Below, piece by piece: positions 10,441-22,858 of a DNA stretch of 64,000 nt. Each line of letters begins with the position of its first letter. The stretch's first letter is position 1. Below the pieces are notes generated by a model that searched no databases, had not been told where the DNA came from, and saw nothing but the letters and a program-made list of their open reading frames with translations. This stretch comes from Elymus sibiricus (lineage: Eukaryota; Streptophyta; Magnoliopsida; Poales; Poaceae), in assembly GCA_039707655.1 (NCBI GenBank), contig CM077666.1, positions 306,430,166 to 306,494,165 on the forward strand. The letters are read 5' to 3'. The position numbers and the translations under genes were made by a program.

Positions 10441-13400
10441 ATGCTTCTGCAGGATGATACACCTTCAGCCACTGAATGGGTCTTGGACAGTGGCTGCACG
10501 AATCATATGACTGGAGATAGGAATCTCCTCACTAATGCTCCCCTTATTCCGTCTCATCTGAAGCATATCACTTACGCCGACAAAGGAAAAAGCAAGGTAT
10601 TGGGTCTAGGTAAGGTTGTCATTTCAAAGGATCGACACATGGAAAAAGTGATGCTTGTCGAGTCCCTTGGATTCAACCTCATGTCTGTCTCAATGCTTTG
10701 TGATCTTGATATGATTGTCATCTTTGGCAAATATAGATGCATTGTGCTGTTGGAATCTGACAAATCCAAAGTCTTCGAAGGCTTTAGGAGAGGTGACTTG
10801 TATATTGTAGATTTCTCTACAGGTCCTCAGCCTGCAACATGTATAATGGCAAAAGCTTCGGAATGCTGGCTATGGCATCGACGACTTGGACATGCTGGAA
10901 TGAGGAATTTGAGCACTCTCGTCAAGAAAAAGCATATCATTAGCGTCGAGGGTGTCAAATTCGTCAAGGATCACCTCTCTGGTGCTTGTGATTCTGGAAA
11001 GATGACCAGAGCCAAGCACCAGGCGAAGACAATCATGACCACTACTTGTCCTTTTGAATTACTTCACATGGATTCGTTTGGTCCCACACATTATGCCACA
11101 CTAACCAATGCAGCATCTCTCTACGGATTCGTCATTGTTGATGACTACTGTCGCTACACCTGGGTGCACATCATTACCTACAAGACTGAAGTTCAGAATG
11201 TCTTCAGACGATTCTCCAATTGGGCCATGACGAATTATTGTCTCAAGATCAAGCACATCAGGAGTGACAATGGCACTCAGTTCAAGAACACAGGCCTCGA
11301 TGATTATCTTGATGAACTTGGTATTACTCATGAGCTCTCTGCTCCCTACACTCCTCAGCAGAATGGAGTCGTGGAGCGCAAGAACAGAACCCTCATCGAG
11401 ATGGCGCACACTATGCTTGATGAATACAAGACTCCTCGTCACTTCTGGCCTGAGGCAATTGACACTGCATGCCACATCATCAACCGGGTATATCTTCACA
11501 AATTCCTCAAGAAGACCTCATATGAGCTCCTCACTGACAAGAAACCCAATGTGAGTTATTTCAAAGTCTTCGGTGCTAAATGCTGGATTAGAGATCCTCA
11601 TCACAATTCTAAATTTGCACCGAAAGCACACGAAGGTTTTATGCTTGGTTACAGAAAGGACTCGCACACCTACAGAGTCTTCAACTCCTTCCACCACAAG
11701 GTTGTTGAAACTGTAGATGTGCGGTTCGATGAAACTAATGGCTCACATAGAGAGCACCTGCCTCCTATGCTAGATGAAATGACACCTGAGGAATCTGTCA
11801 AGCTGATGGGCACTGGTGAAATTGTGCCCAGTGAAGAAATAGCTATTGATGAAGAAGTGGTCGTTCCTCGTCGTGAAGAAAATGAACATCCTGATGAAAA
11901 TGATGCTGAGGATTCTGCACGGCAACAACAACATCAAGGCCCTCGTCCAGCACATCCACGAGTGACAAATGAAGTGCAGATTGAGAAGATCCTTGACAAC
12001 ATCAATGCACCTGGTCCCCTCACTCGCTCAAGAGCTTCACATTTAGCTAACTTTTGTGGGCATTACGCGTTTGTGTCTATTTCAGAGCCCACCAAAGTTG
12101 ATGAAGCCTTTCTGAAACCTGAATGGATTCAAGCGATGCAAGATGAATTGCGTCAATTCGAGCTCAACAATGTGTGGGAGCTAGTTAAGCGACCTGATCC
12201 ACGCAAGCACAATATCATCGGCACTAAGTGGATCTACCGCAACAAACAAGACGAAAATGGCCAAGTGGTGAGGAATAAGGCTCGTCTTGTAGCTCAAGGC
12301 TACACACAAGTTGAGGGTATTGATTTCGATGAAACATTAGCAGCTGTTGCTAGGCTTGAAGCCATTCGAATATTGCTTGCATATGCTAACCATTATGATA
12401 TCCTCTTATATCAAATGGATGTGAAAAGTGCATTCCTCAATGGTAAGCTTGAGGAAGAAGTATATGTTGCTCAACCACTAGGTTTTGAGGACCCAAAGCA
12501 TCCTGACAAAGTCTTCAGACTCAACAAGGCTCTCTATGGCCTCAAGCAGGCCCCTAGGGCTTGGTATGATACACTGAAGGAATTCCTGAAGAAAAAGGGG
12601 TTCAAGCCCGGTTCACTTGACCCTACTCTCTTTACTAAATCTTATGATGGTGAACTGTTCATATGCCAAATATATGTTGATGATATTATCTTTGGTTGCA
12701 CTAACAAGAAATACAGTGACGAATTTGCTCATATGATGCAAGAAGAATATCAGATGTCTATGATGGGGGAGTTGAAATTCTTCCTCGGGCTTCAAATTCG
12801 TCAACAACCCAATGGCATCTTTATATCTCAGGGGAAATACCTCAGAGACTGCCTGAAGAAATTTGGAATGCAAGATTGCAAAGGCCTCAAGATACCAATG
12901 CCAACAAAAGGCCAACTCAACACTGACGAAAATGGTAAAGATTTCGATCAGAAGGTATATCGCTCCATCATTGGTTCGCTGCTTTACCTATGTGCATCTA
13001 GGCCAGACATTATGCTTAGCGTTTGCATGTGTGCCCGCTTTCAAGCGTCACCGAAGGAATCACACCACCAGGGTGTGAAACGAATTCTTCGATATTTGGC
13101 TCACACCCCAACGCTTGGATTATGGTATCCCAAGGGCTCAACACTTGATCTTGCTGGATATTCTGATTCTGATTATGCTGGTGACCGAGTGGATCGCAAG
13201 TCAACATCAGGCACATGCCATTTCCTCGGACGATCTCTTGTATGTTGGTCCTCGAAGAAGCAGAACTGCGTTTCACTTTCCACTGCCGAGGCTGAGTACA
13301 TTGCTGCTGGCGCCTCCTGCTCTCAGTTACTATGGATGAAGCAAACCCTCAAGGACTATGGCGTCAACGTGAAGAAAGTGCCACTCTTCTGTGACAATGA

Positions 13401-13626
13401 GAGCGCCATCAATATCGCCCACAACCCAGTGCAACACTCAAGGACGAAGCATATTGAGATTCGTCACCATTTTCTTCGTGGTCATGTGCTGAAGGGAGAC
13501 ATCGTCATCGACCACGTGAAGACTGAAAACCAGCTTGCAGATATCTTCACTAAGCCCTTGGATGAGAGAAGGTTTTGCATGTTGCGGTGTGAGCTAAACA
13601 TCTTAGAATCTTCGTATGTCCTTTGA
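10441..13626 (+). CDS. pol: Copia Pol polyprotein (PR-IN-RT-RNaseH), Maximus-like
   Basis: 1061 codons, uninterrupted. Aspartic protease motif LDSG at residues 15-18 (DSG in place of DTG). GAG-pre-integrase and integrase zinc region WHRRLGH near 140, but the expected Cys pair before SGK reads S-G-A-C, so the first Cys is Ser. Integrase core Asp in LLHMDSFGP (~205), Asp in IRSDNGTQF (~277), Glu in GVVERKNRT (~310). RT contains [22 protein letters not shown] and the catalytic YVDD at 745. RNase H shows SDSDYAGD (~907) and [10 protein letters not shown], ending LADIFTKPL. Integrase precedes RT, which defines copia. It would make and integrate cDNA. The frame matches gag (frame 1). The zinc-site loss may weaken integrase, while RT looks complete. 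Confidence 0.9.
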   Translation: MLLQDDTPSATEWVLDSGCTNHMTGDRNLLTNAPLIPSHLKHITYADKGKSKVLGLGKVVISKDRHMEKVMLVESLGFNLMSVSMLCDLDMIVIFGKYRCIVLLESDKSKVFEGFRRGDLYIVDFSTGPQPATCIMAKASECWLWHRRLGHAGMRNLSTLVKKKHIISVEGVKFVKDHLSGACDSGKMTRAKHQAKTIMTTTCPFELLHMDSFGPTHYATLTNAASLYGFVIVDDYCRYTWVHIITYKTEVQNVFRRFSNWAMTNYCLKIKHIRSDNGTQFKNTGLDDYLDELGITHELSAPYTPQQNGVVERKNRTLIEMAHTMLDEYKTPRHFWPEAIDTACHIINRVYLHKFLKKTSYELLTDKKPNVSYFKVFGAKCWIRDPHHNSKFAPKAHEGFMLGYRKDSHTYRVFNSFHHKVVETVDVRFDETNGSHREHLPPMLDEMTPEESVKLMGTGEIVPSEEIAIDEEVVVPRREENEHPDENDAEDSARQQQHQGPRPAHPRVTNEVQIEKILDNINAPGPLTRSRASHLANFCGHYAFVSISEPTKVDEAFLKPEWIQAMQDELRQFELNNVWELVKRPDPRKHNIIGTKWIYRNKQDENGQVVRNKARLVAQGYTQVEGIDFDETLAAVARLEAIRILLAYANHYDILLYQMDVKSAFLNGKLEEEVYVAQPLGFEDPKHPDKVFRLNKALYGLKQAPRAWYDTLKEFLKKKGFKPGSLDPTLFTKSYDGELFICQIYVDDIIFGCTNKKYSDEFAHMMQEEYQMSMMGELKFFLGLQIRQQPNGIFISQGKYLRDCLKKFGMQDCKGLKIPMPTKGQLNTDENGKDFDQKVYRSIIGSLLYLCASRPDIMLSVCMCARFQASPKESHHQGVKRILRYLAHTPTLGLWYPKGSTLDLAGYSDSDYAGDRVDRKSTSGTCHFLGRSLVCWSSKKQNCVSLSTAEAEYIAAGASCSQLLWMKQTLKDYGVNVKKVPLFCDNESAINIAHNPVQHSRTKHIEIRHHFLRGHVLKGDIVIDHVKTENQLADIFTKPLDERRFCMLRCELNILESSYVL

Positions 13627-14321
13627 ATTGGACACACATCCTAACGCTTATGCATTCTTGATGACTTTGATGCACAACACACGAAGTAACGTTTTTCTTC
13701 AATCAATGAAGACTAAACCTCTAAGTGTGAAGAAATTAATGAAGAACTTGATTCTCAGAACCCTACGACAATTGTACGCGGTGTCTGAAATCATCATAGT
13801 TCTTATACGGTGGGTAACGCCCCCACCTCTTTTTGACGTTCTTTAATATTGAGTTTTTCATCATTTGCAATTTCGTCAATCTTTTCAAATTCATCATTTG
13901 AGGTTATTCTTCACTGATATTGATTCTACACCTTTATATATATATTTGAGTTTTTCATGTCCTCAACAGCATCCACATATAGGTAATTCTTCAATCGTGA
14001 TTTTCGTCATCTATGTGGATGTGATCGGACCCGCTCCCCTCTGTGCTAAACTCAACCCACTCTGTTCAAAAATTCTTCATATGCGTTCTACTTGACACTG
14101 TTCAAAGTCTTCACTATGTCCTTGACAGCTGAAGAAATTGCGAACACTTTTTGAAAATATTCTGATCAATTTTATTTTTGGCGGTTGCCACAGTAACCTC
14201 ATCCCGCGCTTCGCACGCGTGGATAAAGATGAAAATGCATGTGTGACATGTGTCACTCTGATGCGAAACGCCAGGGGCTTATCCGTCCAAAATCTTTGGA
14301 CCGCTCGGTTTTTACCGTGCC
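13627..14321 (+). other. Pol to envelope-position spacer
   Basis: No supported coding. AT-rich with recurrent TTCTTCA and ATTCGTCA words up to about 14150, then more GC-rich text (ACGCCAGGGGCTTATCCGTC near 14270) leading into a TATA box at 14322. It looks like a promoter-proximal region rather than decayed pol. Confidence 0.4.
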
Positions 14322-14329
14322 TATATAAA
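14322..14329 (+). promoter_or_regulatory. Internal TATA box upstream of the envelope-position ORF
   Basis: TATATAAA in the context GTGCCTATATAAAGGC. About 30 bp downstream starts a leader typical of plant genes: CAACCCTAGCTC, CACTCGCGCCCC, AAACCCTAGCGCCGCCGC. The ORF start is at 14918 after a possible intron. Inference from sequence only. Confidence 0.45.
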
Positions 14330-14591
14330 GGCTTGACCTCGTCAACCCTAGCTCATTTCACACTCGCGCCCCTGTCGCTCTCAAACCCTAGCGCCGCCGC
14401 TGGATCTCATCGTCGCCGGAGAGGAAGAACTTCACTGCCTCGACTTCTTCGCCGTCGTACTTGCGCCGGCCGCGGATTTCTTCACCTCCGCCGCCGCCGT
14501 AGACGACTTTCGTCGCCAAGTTAGGGCACGGAAGATCTGAACTGACGATTTCCATCGCCTCGTCGTCCAGTTCGTCGAGTTCATCATTGGG

Positions 14592-14912
14592 GTAAATAAA
14601 AGTTATTTTTACCGCCCCAGTTTGATCCTTTTGCTGCCTCAAAACCTTCAAGTGCTGTTTTTACCACTCTTTCAATTCTTCAGCACTTCCATCTAGCCAG
14701 TCTTGAGTATTTTCACCTAAGTTACACTTAACAACAAGATTCCTCAATTGTGCTATTGCTTCAATCTGTACAACTCTGGAATCTGTGTCAAGAACACTTA
14801 GTGAAATGCGTCAAGACGATAAGGGTCAATTTCTTCACCTGTTTATTTTGAAAAATCTCTGAGACCGCATGTGACTCTTCCCTATTTCCTCGCAAATATA
14901 CTCTATTCACAG
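14592..14912 (+). other. Possible leader intron before the envelope-position ORF
   Basis: Donor GGG^GTAAATAA at 14592 and acceptor CTATTCACAG^GTACC at 14911-14912 enclose 321 bp of T-rich sequence. The upstream exon would be GC-rich leader and the downstream exon starts six bases before ATG 14918. Consistent with splicing but unproven. Confidence 0.35.
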
Positions 14913-14917
14913 GTACC

Positions 14918-17900
14918 ATGTCTGCAGACGAATCACTAGGTTCTCATCAAATTAATTCATTTGCGGCATTGCTTGAGGAAAATCTTCAAACATCTTCAGA
15001 GTCCTCAAAAGTACAAAAACCTCAGCTGAAGAAAATGGTTGATGGGAAAAGGCCTCAGAAGGGAGGCAAACGGAAAGAAGAACACACAGCTTTTGAGATA
15101 CCAGATGATCTGTATGATGGATATTGCACACCAGATGAGGAAACTCATGGAAAAGAAATGAAGGAGCAGCGCAAAACGCGCATGCAAAAGATCAAGAGGT
15201 ACTGGACTTACCAGTGGAGGGATTACAATTTCGTCTCCTCCAAGTACATGAAGGACTTTGCTGTGAAGCCACCTTGCAACAGACCACCTCTTGTTGAAGG
15301 CCAAACTGCTGATCCCACCAGCATCCGAAGGGGTGAAGAATTCCCCAAAGAATGGGCAAAGCAATAGGCTAAGTTGCAGAAACAGGCCAAGAAGGCCGTT
15401 GATGAATTCAACCGGGCCGCAAAGGCCTCAGCTGAAGCTGGTGCAAGTGGCAGTGCCAGTGCTCCAAAGAAGGCTATGCAAAAGAAGCCTGCCATCTAGC
15501 CAAAGCTAACTGTCCCAAAGCCCTCAGTGGCCCAGCCAGCTTCTTCAAAGGCTTCAGCACCCAAGGCATCAAAATCTTCAGTGCCTCCTCCAGCTACAAG
15601 TTCTTCAATGGCAGTAGCAAAAGCATCAACACCGGTCGTGCTCGCATCTTGCCAGTGCACCGAGGGCTTTGCAACAGCCTCAATCGCTGCATCAAGTGCC
15701 TCAGCTTGTGGGCAACCAACGTCTTCACTGCCCAAGCTGAAGAAAAAGGCAACTGCTGGCCGTGGAACTAGGCCAAGTCCCATGAGCAAGGCCGTCGTGC
15801 CTCAGGCTGATGAACATGGGCTGGCTGACAAAGATGAGCTTGCTGAGTACCTCAGAAGGAAGCAAGAGCAAGCAGCCATTGCTAAGAATTCATCAGTTCC
15901 AACGATGCTTGATCCCGAGAAGCTACTAAACTTCATTGACATCTGGTGCTCTAAGCCAGATACGCCTCTTGATGATCTGAATCTGCCTCCTGGTCCGAGT
16001 CATGTGCTGTCTGCCTTCATACTGAATGAGAAGGACAAAATTGCTCAAGCTAAATTGGTGAGGAAATAGCAGCTGCAGAAAGAGAAGGAGCTGCGGAAGA
16101 ACATGCTTTCTATTTCCCCTCAGCAGCTTGTGACCTTGCAATCTGAGATTCAACAGCTGTCTGAGGAATTTGAGAGACAGTCTAGTCACTGCTGTGGTGC
16201 GCGTGATAGATTCATCACCACAACCAAAAAGGTTGTTGAAGAGCACAACCAGCGTGAGGCTGCCAAGATCGGCACGGTGCCTCCTTCCTGTTCCTCAGCT
16301 CCAGTTCCAACCAGTGAGACAACCAGGGCAACAGAGTTTGCGCCTGAAGAAAGTGAAAGGGCAACTGATGATGTTATTCCTGAAGAAACAGCAAGGGCGA
16401 CTAAATCAGTCGACCCTGAAGAAAATGAACCACCAAGTTACGTTGCAACAGTTCCTCCAATGTCTTCATCTGTGAAGCATATCACACTTCCTTCTGCAGC
16501 AGAAGTGAAGAGAACAAAGGCTGCAGAGAAGGAAGCAAAGAAGAGAAAAGCTTCAGCCCCACCGACCATCACTGCAACAGTGAAGAAAGTGAAGACAGCT
16601 CCATCGTCTTCAGAAGAACCGATTGATGCCATACCAATCTCATCAGCGCCCCCTACTCCTGCCACTGCAAATCTTCAACTTGTTCCATATGGGGTGGAAT
16701 ATGAAATTCCTCAGGCTGATGAAGATGACAAAGAAACCCACTCAGCTGCTACCACAGAGCTAGTGGATGAAGAAATTGAAGTCGAAGATATTGCTTCGCT
16801 TCACTAGATTGTGTCACGGAAGCCATCACAGGTTCCGTTGACTGAAGAAAATGTCACTGCTTCATCTGCAAGCAGTGAAGCAACAGAAGAGGATGTGGAC
16901 ATTGATGGCGCTACAACCCCACCAATCGTTGATGACTTTTGGGAAGCGTTCCATCCTAACTCGCCCCTCACCACACCTCTGACGCAAGTGCCACAATCAC
17001 CCGCCGTCACTGAAGAAATTCATACGGGCTCTGAGGAGAAACAACCATCACCCCTCAAGAGCATTCCTGAAGGAATACCAGCTGCAGCAGCTGATGAAAC
17101 TACTCAAGAAGAGACCACTGTGGATGTCGTCAATACATCCCCTCAGCGCGATGATTCAATTCCTTCAGCAGATACATATACTGTTCCAACTGCCACAACT
17201 GAGGAAATTGCTAAATCACTTGCTGTTACTGATCCCAATGATTCCACTGGGTCCCCACGACCAGTGTTTGATGTTCGCAAAAAGATGCACAATCTTCAAC
17301 CTGTCCCAGTTATGCCCAAGATTGGCAGAACCCTCAGGCGGCCTCAGTTCGACAACGCCAAATTCTTCGAAGAGAAGAATTTCTTCATTAGCAAGTCCCC
17401 ATATGACTCAGCCAAGATCAGGCGCCTGCGATTCTGGACAAGGACGTAGATGAATTTTTATGCTTCATTGCTCTTTGACAAGAACAAAGTATTTCCTCAT
17501 CGCCATATTCCTCACGATGCAGGATTACTTAGCTTCTGCTCTGACGTGTGCGATTGGAATGAAGAACTCATTCTTCAGTTCTATGCCACTGTGCACTTTT
17601 CTGGAGAGGCTGAAGACATTGCAACATGGGCACTAGAATGGATGAGTGAAGACACTCACTACAAAGCACCAATTGAAGAACTTTTTCATGCTCTACCAGT
17701 TGATCCGCCCCAAGATGACGCAACGAGAATATATGAAGAACCTGAGCTGCCTGACCACCTGATGCAAGTGCTGATGAAGCCAATCGCTGAAGGAGAAGCT
17801 CAATGGACAACCTTCCTAGTGAAGGACTTGCTCTATGTGCCAAAAATTATTTTTCGCATTCTGTCCAAAACCCTCAGTCCGATTAAGGGTCACAACTCCA

Positions 17901-18715
17901 ACACTGAAGAAGTTGCGGGAATCATGAAGAATTTGTTGTTCCATATTATCCATGGTACTTCCATCAACATTCATGACTTCTTTCTGAGGACTTTGGTCAC
18001 TGTGGCACAGTCGCCTTTTGATCTGAAGCCATATGCTCCGTGGATCATGAGATTCATCAGATCCCGCTCTGCTATTCACTATAAGGCCGAGCGTCAGAAT
18101 CACTTGAGCTACTTGCCTGAAGTTGAAATTCTTCAAAGCACCATCTCCTCAGTTACTGGCAAGGGCAAGACAACTATCGATGAAGGAATTCATCCCCTTG
18201 ATGGACAATTTCGTCAACCAATCTCCAGCTCCAATGCTGACGACACTGCTAGCCAGAATACTACAGCCAAAGCTTCCAGGCCAATTTCTTCACCTGAAGC
18301 ACCACGTGTCATGACTGACCGTGAGCTGCTCATCCGTCTTCATCAGAAAGTGGACAGGAATCACAGATGGGTTAAGCGTCAGTTTGCAGCCGTTCAAGCC
18401 AACATGACTGTGACGCATAACTCTGTGCGCAAAAACCGCTACTATCTTCATGAGATTTTTGACAGATCACGGGCCATTCTCTCGCACCTCAAGACAGATG
18501 AAGAACTTGCAGAAATGGATTTTCAAATGAACTTTGACTGGGCAGAACTGCCTAGGAAGAAGTACAAGAAAGTTCAAGTTCCTCCTCTTATGCCGAGCTC
18601 AGAGTCTTCATCACACACCACTGATGAAAATGAAGCTGTTGAAGACGATGCGATTGGTCCATCTGCTTCACGCGACCCCAACAACGCTGGAGCTCCCAAG
18701 TCTTCATCGCGATGA
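14918..18715 (+). pseudogene. Envelope-position ORF of Maximus-like element, five in-frame TAG
   Basis: One frame (frame 2) runs from ATG 14918 to TGA 18713-18715, 1266 codons, broken by TAG at 15365, 15497, 16067, 16805 and 17447. Every break is TAG and each reads sensibly as a former CAG. N-terminal ~150 codons are Lys-rich. The middle (15500-17000) is low-complexity Ala/Ser/Thr/Pro/Glu with repeated EETARAT-type words. The C-terminal 420 codons (17450 on) look folded: FYASLLFDKNKVF, CDWNEELILQFYATVHF, then FIRSRSAIHY, resembling the conserved domain of putative plant transposon proteins that follow pol in such elements. No clear signal peptide or transmembrane span is seen, so an envelope function is only positional. 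A coiled-coil-like stretch is at about 16060-16240. Role unknown. Confidence 0.65.
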
Positions 18716-19246
18716 TATTCTTCAGGGGTGTTAGTCCTCACCCTGTCTCCTTTTGGTCATCTGATGACAAAGGGGGAGAAGTGTGGGTTAGTCTTCAAAC
18801 GGGTCTATATATGGGTTATCTTGCTAATTTTTTTTGCTGAATTACAACTCTCGAACTTCTTCCGATTCGCTCTCTGACGAGTTGTAAATCTAATAACTGT
18901 TGGCTGTCTGACTCTTTTGCAATATTTCATATGCGTGCTCTGATCTTAAATATATCTGTTCATCATGCATGCACAATTTCGTCAGACATCAATTTTCATC
19001 ATGCATTCATATTCTTCAAATATCTTATGAGCATGCATGATTGGATTCCAAGATATAGGAGGAGATCTCCACAATTTCAACCTGCCATGTGCATTTGCAA
19101 TCCAAAGCAAATTCCTCATATGCACATCTTCAAGGGGAGTTCCTCAATATCTCGGAATCAATTTCTTCAAACACTGTACTTACACTTCAAGTATTTTTAC
19201 TCCCGTTGAAAGCCTAGTTTTCATCAATCACCAAAAGGGGGGAGAT
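18716..19246 (+). other. 3' untranslated region and PPT of Maximus-like element
   Basis: Non-coding, AT-rich. It begins after the ORF with GACAAAGGGGGAGAAGTGTG (18767-18786), a PPT-like purine run, and ends with the true polypurine tract AAAAGGGGGGAGAT (19233-19246) abutting the 3' LTR. Having two purine tracts is notable; the first may be a secondary plus-strand priming site. Confidence 0.6.
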
Positions 19247-20691
19247 TGTAAGTGCATCAAGTGCCCCCTTAGTGGTTTTGGAGTATTGAAGACAAATAGG
19301 TTGAGGAACTAATGTGTTTGTGAGTATACACAGGAGACAGAGTCCCTGAAGATTTGGTTTAACACATGGAAGACGACCCTAAAAATATATTTCTTCAAGT
19401 GAAGAATTTGCTGATGAAATTGGTACGGCCTTTGAAGAAATTGATGTGAAGACTTTGAAGCTTGAAGACTTTGGTTTTCATAGTTTCTTTTCTTCTTATT
19501 CGAGTCATAGGAAAAACCGTACTGTCAAAGGGGGTCTAGGTGAAACATATTTCACATTTCCAAAGTGATGCTCAAAACTTCTCAAACTTACTGAAATCCA
19601 TACACAAGCCGCTTCGAGTGAAGCCTTTGGAAATCTCCAGTACAGCTGACGCATTTGATAGCGACAGTGACGAAGTTCATCTGGTCGCTCACGAATTTGG
19701 TCAGGCTGAGGAGTTAGGAGTTCGCCAGTGCGATCTGCCTAAAGTGAGGAAATTGAGTGCCCTGACGAAATTGAGAGTACAATTTTCCGACCGTTGCTGC
19801 GCCGAGTGCCAGCTGTCGAGTGGATCCTTATCCTGACAACGGTCGAATCAGTCAAGGGCATTTATGACATTTTATGTCGGGTTGCCCCCTGGCTATAAAT
19901 AGCCGCCCCCCAACCAGTTGTTGGTAGGCTGCTCCGAAAGAACTTGACACTTGTCATTTGAGAGCAACCCATCCTCTGACGACTTTGAGTGAACCCAAGA
20001 GAGGAAAAACCCAAGTGAGGAAAAACCCAACCAGACCCTAAGTGATTGAGCATCACTGAAAAGATTGATCTGTGTGATCTGACGCTTGTTACCTTTGAGG
20101 ACCGTCATTCCTCCAGATGGTTAGGCGTCATGCTCTGAGCACCCAAGAGTAATTGTGGCGTGCCGGTGAACAAGTGTATGAAGGTTTTGGAAGTCTACCT
20201 TGAAGACTTACCACGAGTGATTGGGCGAGGTCTAAGTGACCTTAGCTCAAGAGGAATACGGTGAGGACTAAGTGTTCTCTGAGTTGCGACTCAGCCGGCT
20301 CAACCAGACGTATAGTTGATGCAGCAACTGGAACTGGGCAACCAAATTCCATTGTCTTCACCGAGCCAACCTAGTTTCAAATTCCTCACCCTCTCTTACT
20401 TTATTCCACTGCTGAAGAGTTTGTGATCTACCCTCTGATGAATTTGAACTGAAGTATTTGATCATGCTATCTTTTATTTCCTCAGTTCATATTCTTCATG
20501 CGTGTATGATTCTATGATTGCATGTTCTTCACCCTTATGTATCCTGTTCGCATGTACTCTGATTCTGTGATGACTTAGTTTCCCTTGAGTTTCTATTTTT
20601 TCACTCTGTTCTTCCTCAAATTCATCAGAGTTTGACGAATTTCTAAAAATCTCCAATTCACCCCCCCTCTGGGAGATAACCTGCGCTTTCA
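19247..20691 (+). repeat. 3' LTR of Maximus-like element
   Basis: 1445 bp, same ends as the 5' LTR, TATA box at 19894-19901. It differs by scattered substitutions and by a 16 bp tandem duplication of GAGGAAAAACCCAAGT. Followed by the TSD AGCCT. Confidence 0.9.
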
Positions 20692-22858
20692 AGCCTTTAC
20701 CATGCTCAGTTTGCAAGTTCATGTGTTGCTGTTTGAAAACAGAAAGTTTTCTGTTATGTCCAGAATATTCCTGAATAGTCAGAACTTGATAAAAAATTTG
20801 AAATTTTTACACAGTAATCATGCATGAGTTCTCTCTCACGTGGTAATTTTTCAGAATTTTTGGAGTTAGGGAAGTATGAATTCTTATTTAACCTTACAGA
20901 CTATTCTGTTTTGGCAGATTGCTGTTATGGTTGTATTGTTTGCATATGTTTGCTTGCTTAATGATTCTATTTGAGGATAGGAGTATTAAATATGCAGAGA
21001 CATTTAGTATGCAATGTTTAATTATAATTTTTGTAATTTGCTACAGTATAGAATGTTAAGGTTTTGAGTTGATTTATACTAACTTATCTCACGAGTTCTT
21101 CTTGAGTTTTATGTGGATGAAGTTTTTAAGATTTAGAGAAACCGTGATATGAGAGGAATTAAGGAGACACAAGAGCTCAAGCTTGGGGATGCCCAAGGCA
21201 TCCCATATTAATATTTCAAGAAGTCTCAAGCATCTAAGCTTGGGGATGCCCCGGTAGGCATCCCACCTTTCTTCATCAACAATTATAGGCCAGTTTTGGT
21301 TGAGCCTAAGTTTTTGCTTCTTCACATGATATGTGCTATCCTTGGAAAGTCATTTTATTTTGTTTTCTTTGCTGTTTGAATAAAATACTTAAGATCTGAA
21401 ATTTTTAAATGAGAGAGAGTCCTCACATAGCTACCTATTTACTTAACTACTCATTTGATCTTCACTTATATCTTTTTGGAGTAATTTGTCATTTACTCGT
21501 GTGCTTCACTTATATCCTATGAGTAAATTGTTGAAATGAATCAAATATCATAAAGTTTAAATTTATATGCTTCATATGCTTGTCCCATGAGGAGTAGTGA
21601 CTTCACATACAAGAAGTATAAGTGGTAAAATTTATTGAAAGTTAACAAACATAGCATTGGTCAGTTGAACAATTCATGAAAGAATTTTGAAGGAAGTGAA
21701 ATTTCACATATAAATATACTATCTTGGACATCTTCTATGATTGTGAGCCCCCATTAATTATTTTCAAGCTTGATCAAGTAGTTGACGTTGGACAAGGAAG
21801 ACAACATAATTAGTTATGTTTGTTTATATTCACATAGAAGTTATATTGTCATGGATCCTCTAACATGTGGTGCTTGCTTAGGATTTTTTGCTAGACAAAA
21901 ATTCGTACTAAGTAGAGATACTACTTGTGCATCCAAAAACCCTTAAACCCAGTTTCTTGCCATGAGTGTCCACCATATCTACCTATGGATTGAATAAGAT
22001 CCTTCAAGTAAGTTGTCATCGGTGCAAAAAGCAATAAAAATTGCTCCTAAAATATGTATGATCTTTTATTTCAAGGGAAAATAAGCGTTGTACGAACTTG
22101 TGATGGTAAAGAAATAAAAGCGACGGACTGCATAATAAAGGTTTCTATCACAAGGGGCAATATAACGTGACGTTCCTTTGCATTAAGGGCTTATGCATCC
22201 AACAACAAAACTGCATAATAGAGGTTTCTATCTTTTACTTTTATGCATTTACTTTTCTGTATTTACTTTTATGCAAGAGTCACTAATGTTCATCCCTATT
22301 CTGCTCTATTTATTCTTTAGTTGGCAAGCATTATGTGGTAGGGAAAGATCCAGGCACATATATCCAGTTGAATATAGATGATCATGAGTTATTATTGTTG
22401 ACATTATCCCTGAGATAAATAAGTTGGGAGGCGAAACATTAAGCCCCTATCTTCCTATGTGTTTGACTGAAACAGTTTGTTCTAAAAATATGCTTTGAGT
22501 GTCAGCAATCATGGAAGACTAAAAGATGGTTGAGTATGTGAAATTTGCTAGATCAAAGCTCTTACATAGACCCTTCCAGAAAATAAGATGAATTGCAATT
22601 GTTTGATGACTGAGAACATAGTTTGTTAGTTTTCAAGAAAGTTTATGGCCTATACTTTAAACATGTGAATAGCTTGCTACTTGATCATGAGAAGTTTTAT
22701 GAGATGAGCTACAGATTATGATATATATTGATGCTAGAAAAAGTGATTGAAATTATTATTGATCAAACTTATGCATTATGCTAGCATTCACACTTCATAA
22801 ATTATTTCTTTTATCATTTACCTACTCGAGGACGAGCAGGAATTAAGCTTGGGGATGC
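20692..22858 (+). repeat. Internal domain of the gypsy-like element, resumed after nested copia
   Basis: The first ~700 bp (to about 21400) is the second copy of the unit at 5440-6130, including two more AAGCTTGGGGATGCCC motifs at 21179 and 21236. The remaining ~1.45 kb is AT-rich, with no open frame above 62 codons and no motif I recognise. It ends in the polypurine tract. Confidence 0.65.
22840..22858 (+). other. Polypurine tract of the gypsy-like element
   Basis: GAATTAAGCTTGGGGATGC immediately before the 3' LTR TGATAC. The 14-mer AAGCTTGGGGATGC also occurs four times inside the element (5930, 5977, 21179, 21236). Confidence 0.7.

Larger units (their letters stand above)
6173..20691 (+). 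mobile_element. Maximus/SIRE-like copia retrotransposon with envelope-position ORF
   Basis: 14,519 bp, beginning TGTAAGTGCATC and ending GCGCTTTCA, flanked by AGCCT (6168-6172 and 20692-20696). LTRs are 1429 and 1445 bp. Order: 5' LTR, tRNA-iMet PBS, gag-type ORF with zinc knuckle and coiled coil, pol (PR-IN-RT-RNaseH, copia order), a non-coding promoter-like region, a long extra ORF, PPT, 3' LTR. The very large size and the extra ORF downstream of pol are the hallmarks of the Maximus/SIRE lineage. It is nested in the gypsy-like element. Gag and the extra ORF carry premature stops, and the integrase has lost a zinc-binding Cys, so this copy is not autonomous. Confidence 0.85.

Noticed and set aside
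14918..18715. Calling the extra ORF a true envelope protein
   Set aside because: No signal peptide, cleavage site or clear transmembrane span is visible; only the position downstream of pol supports it.
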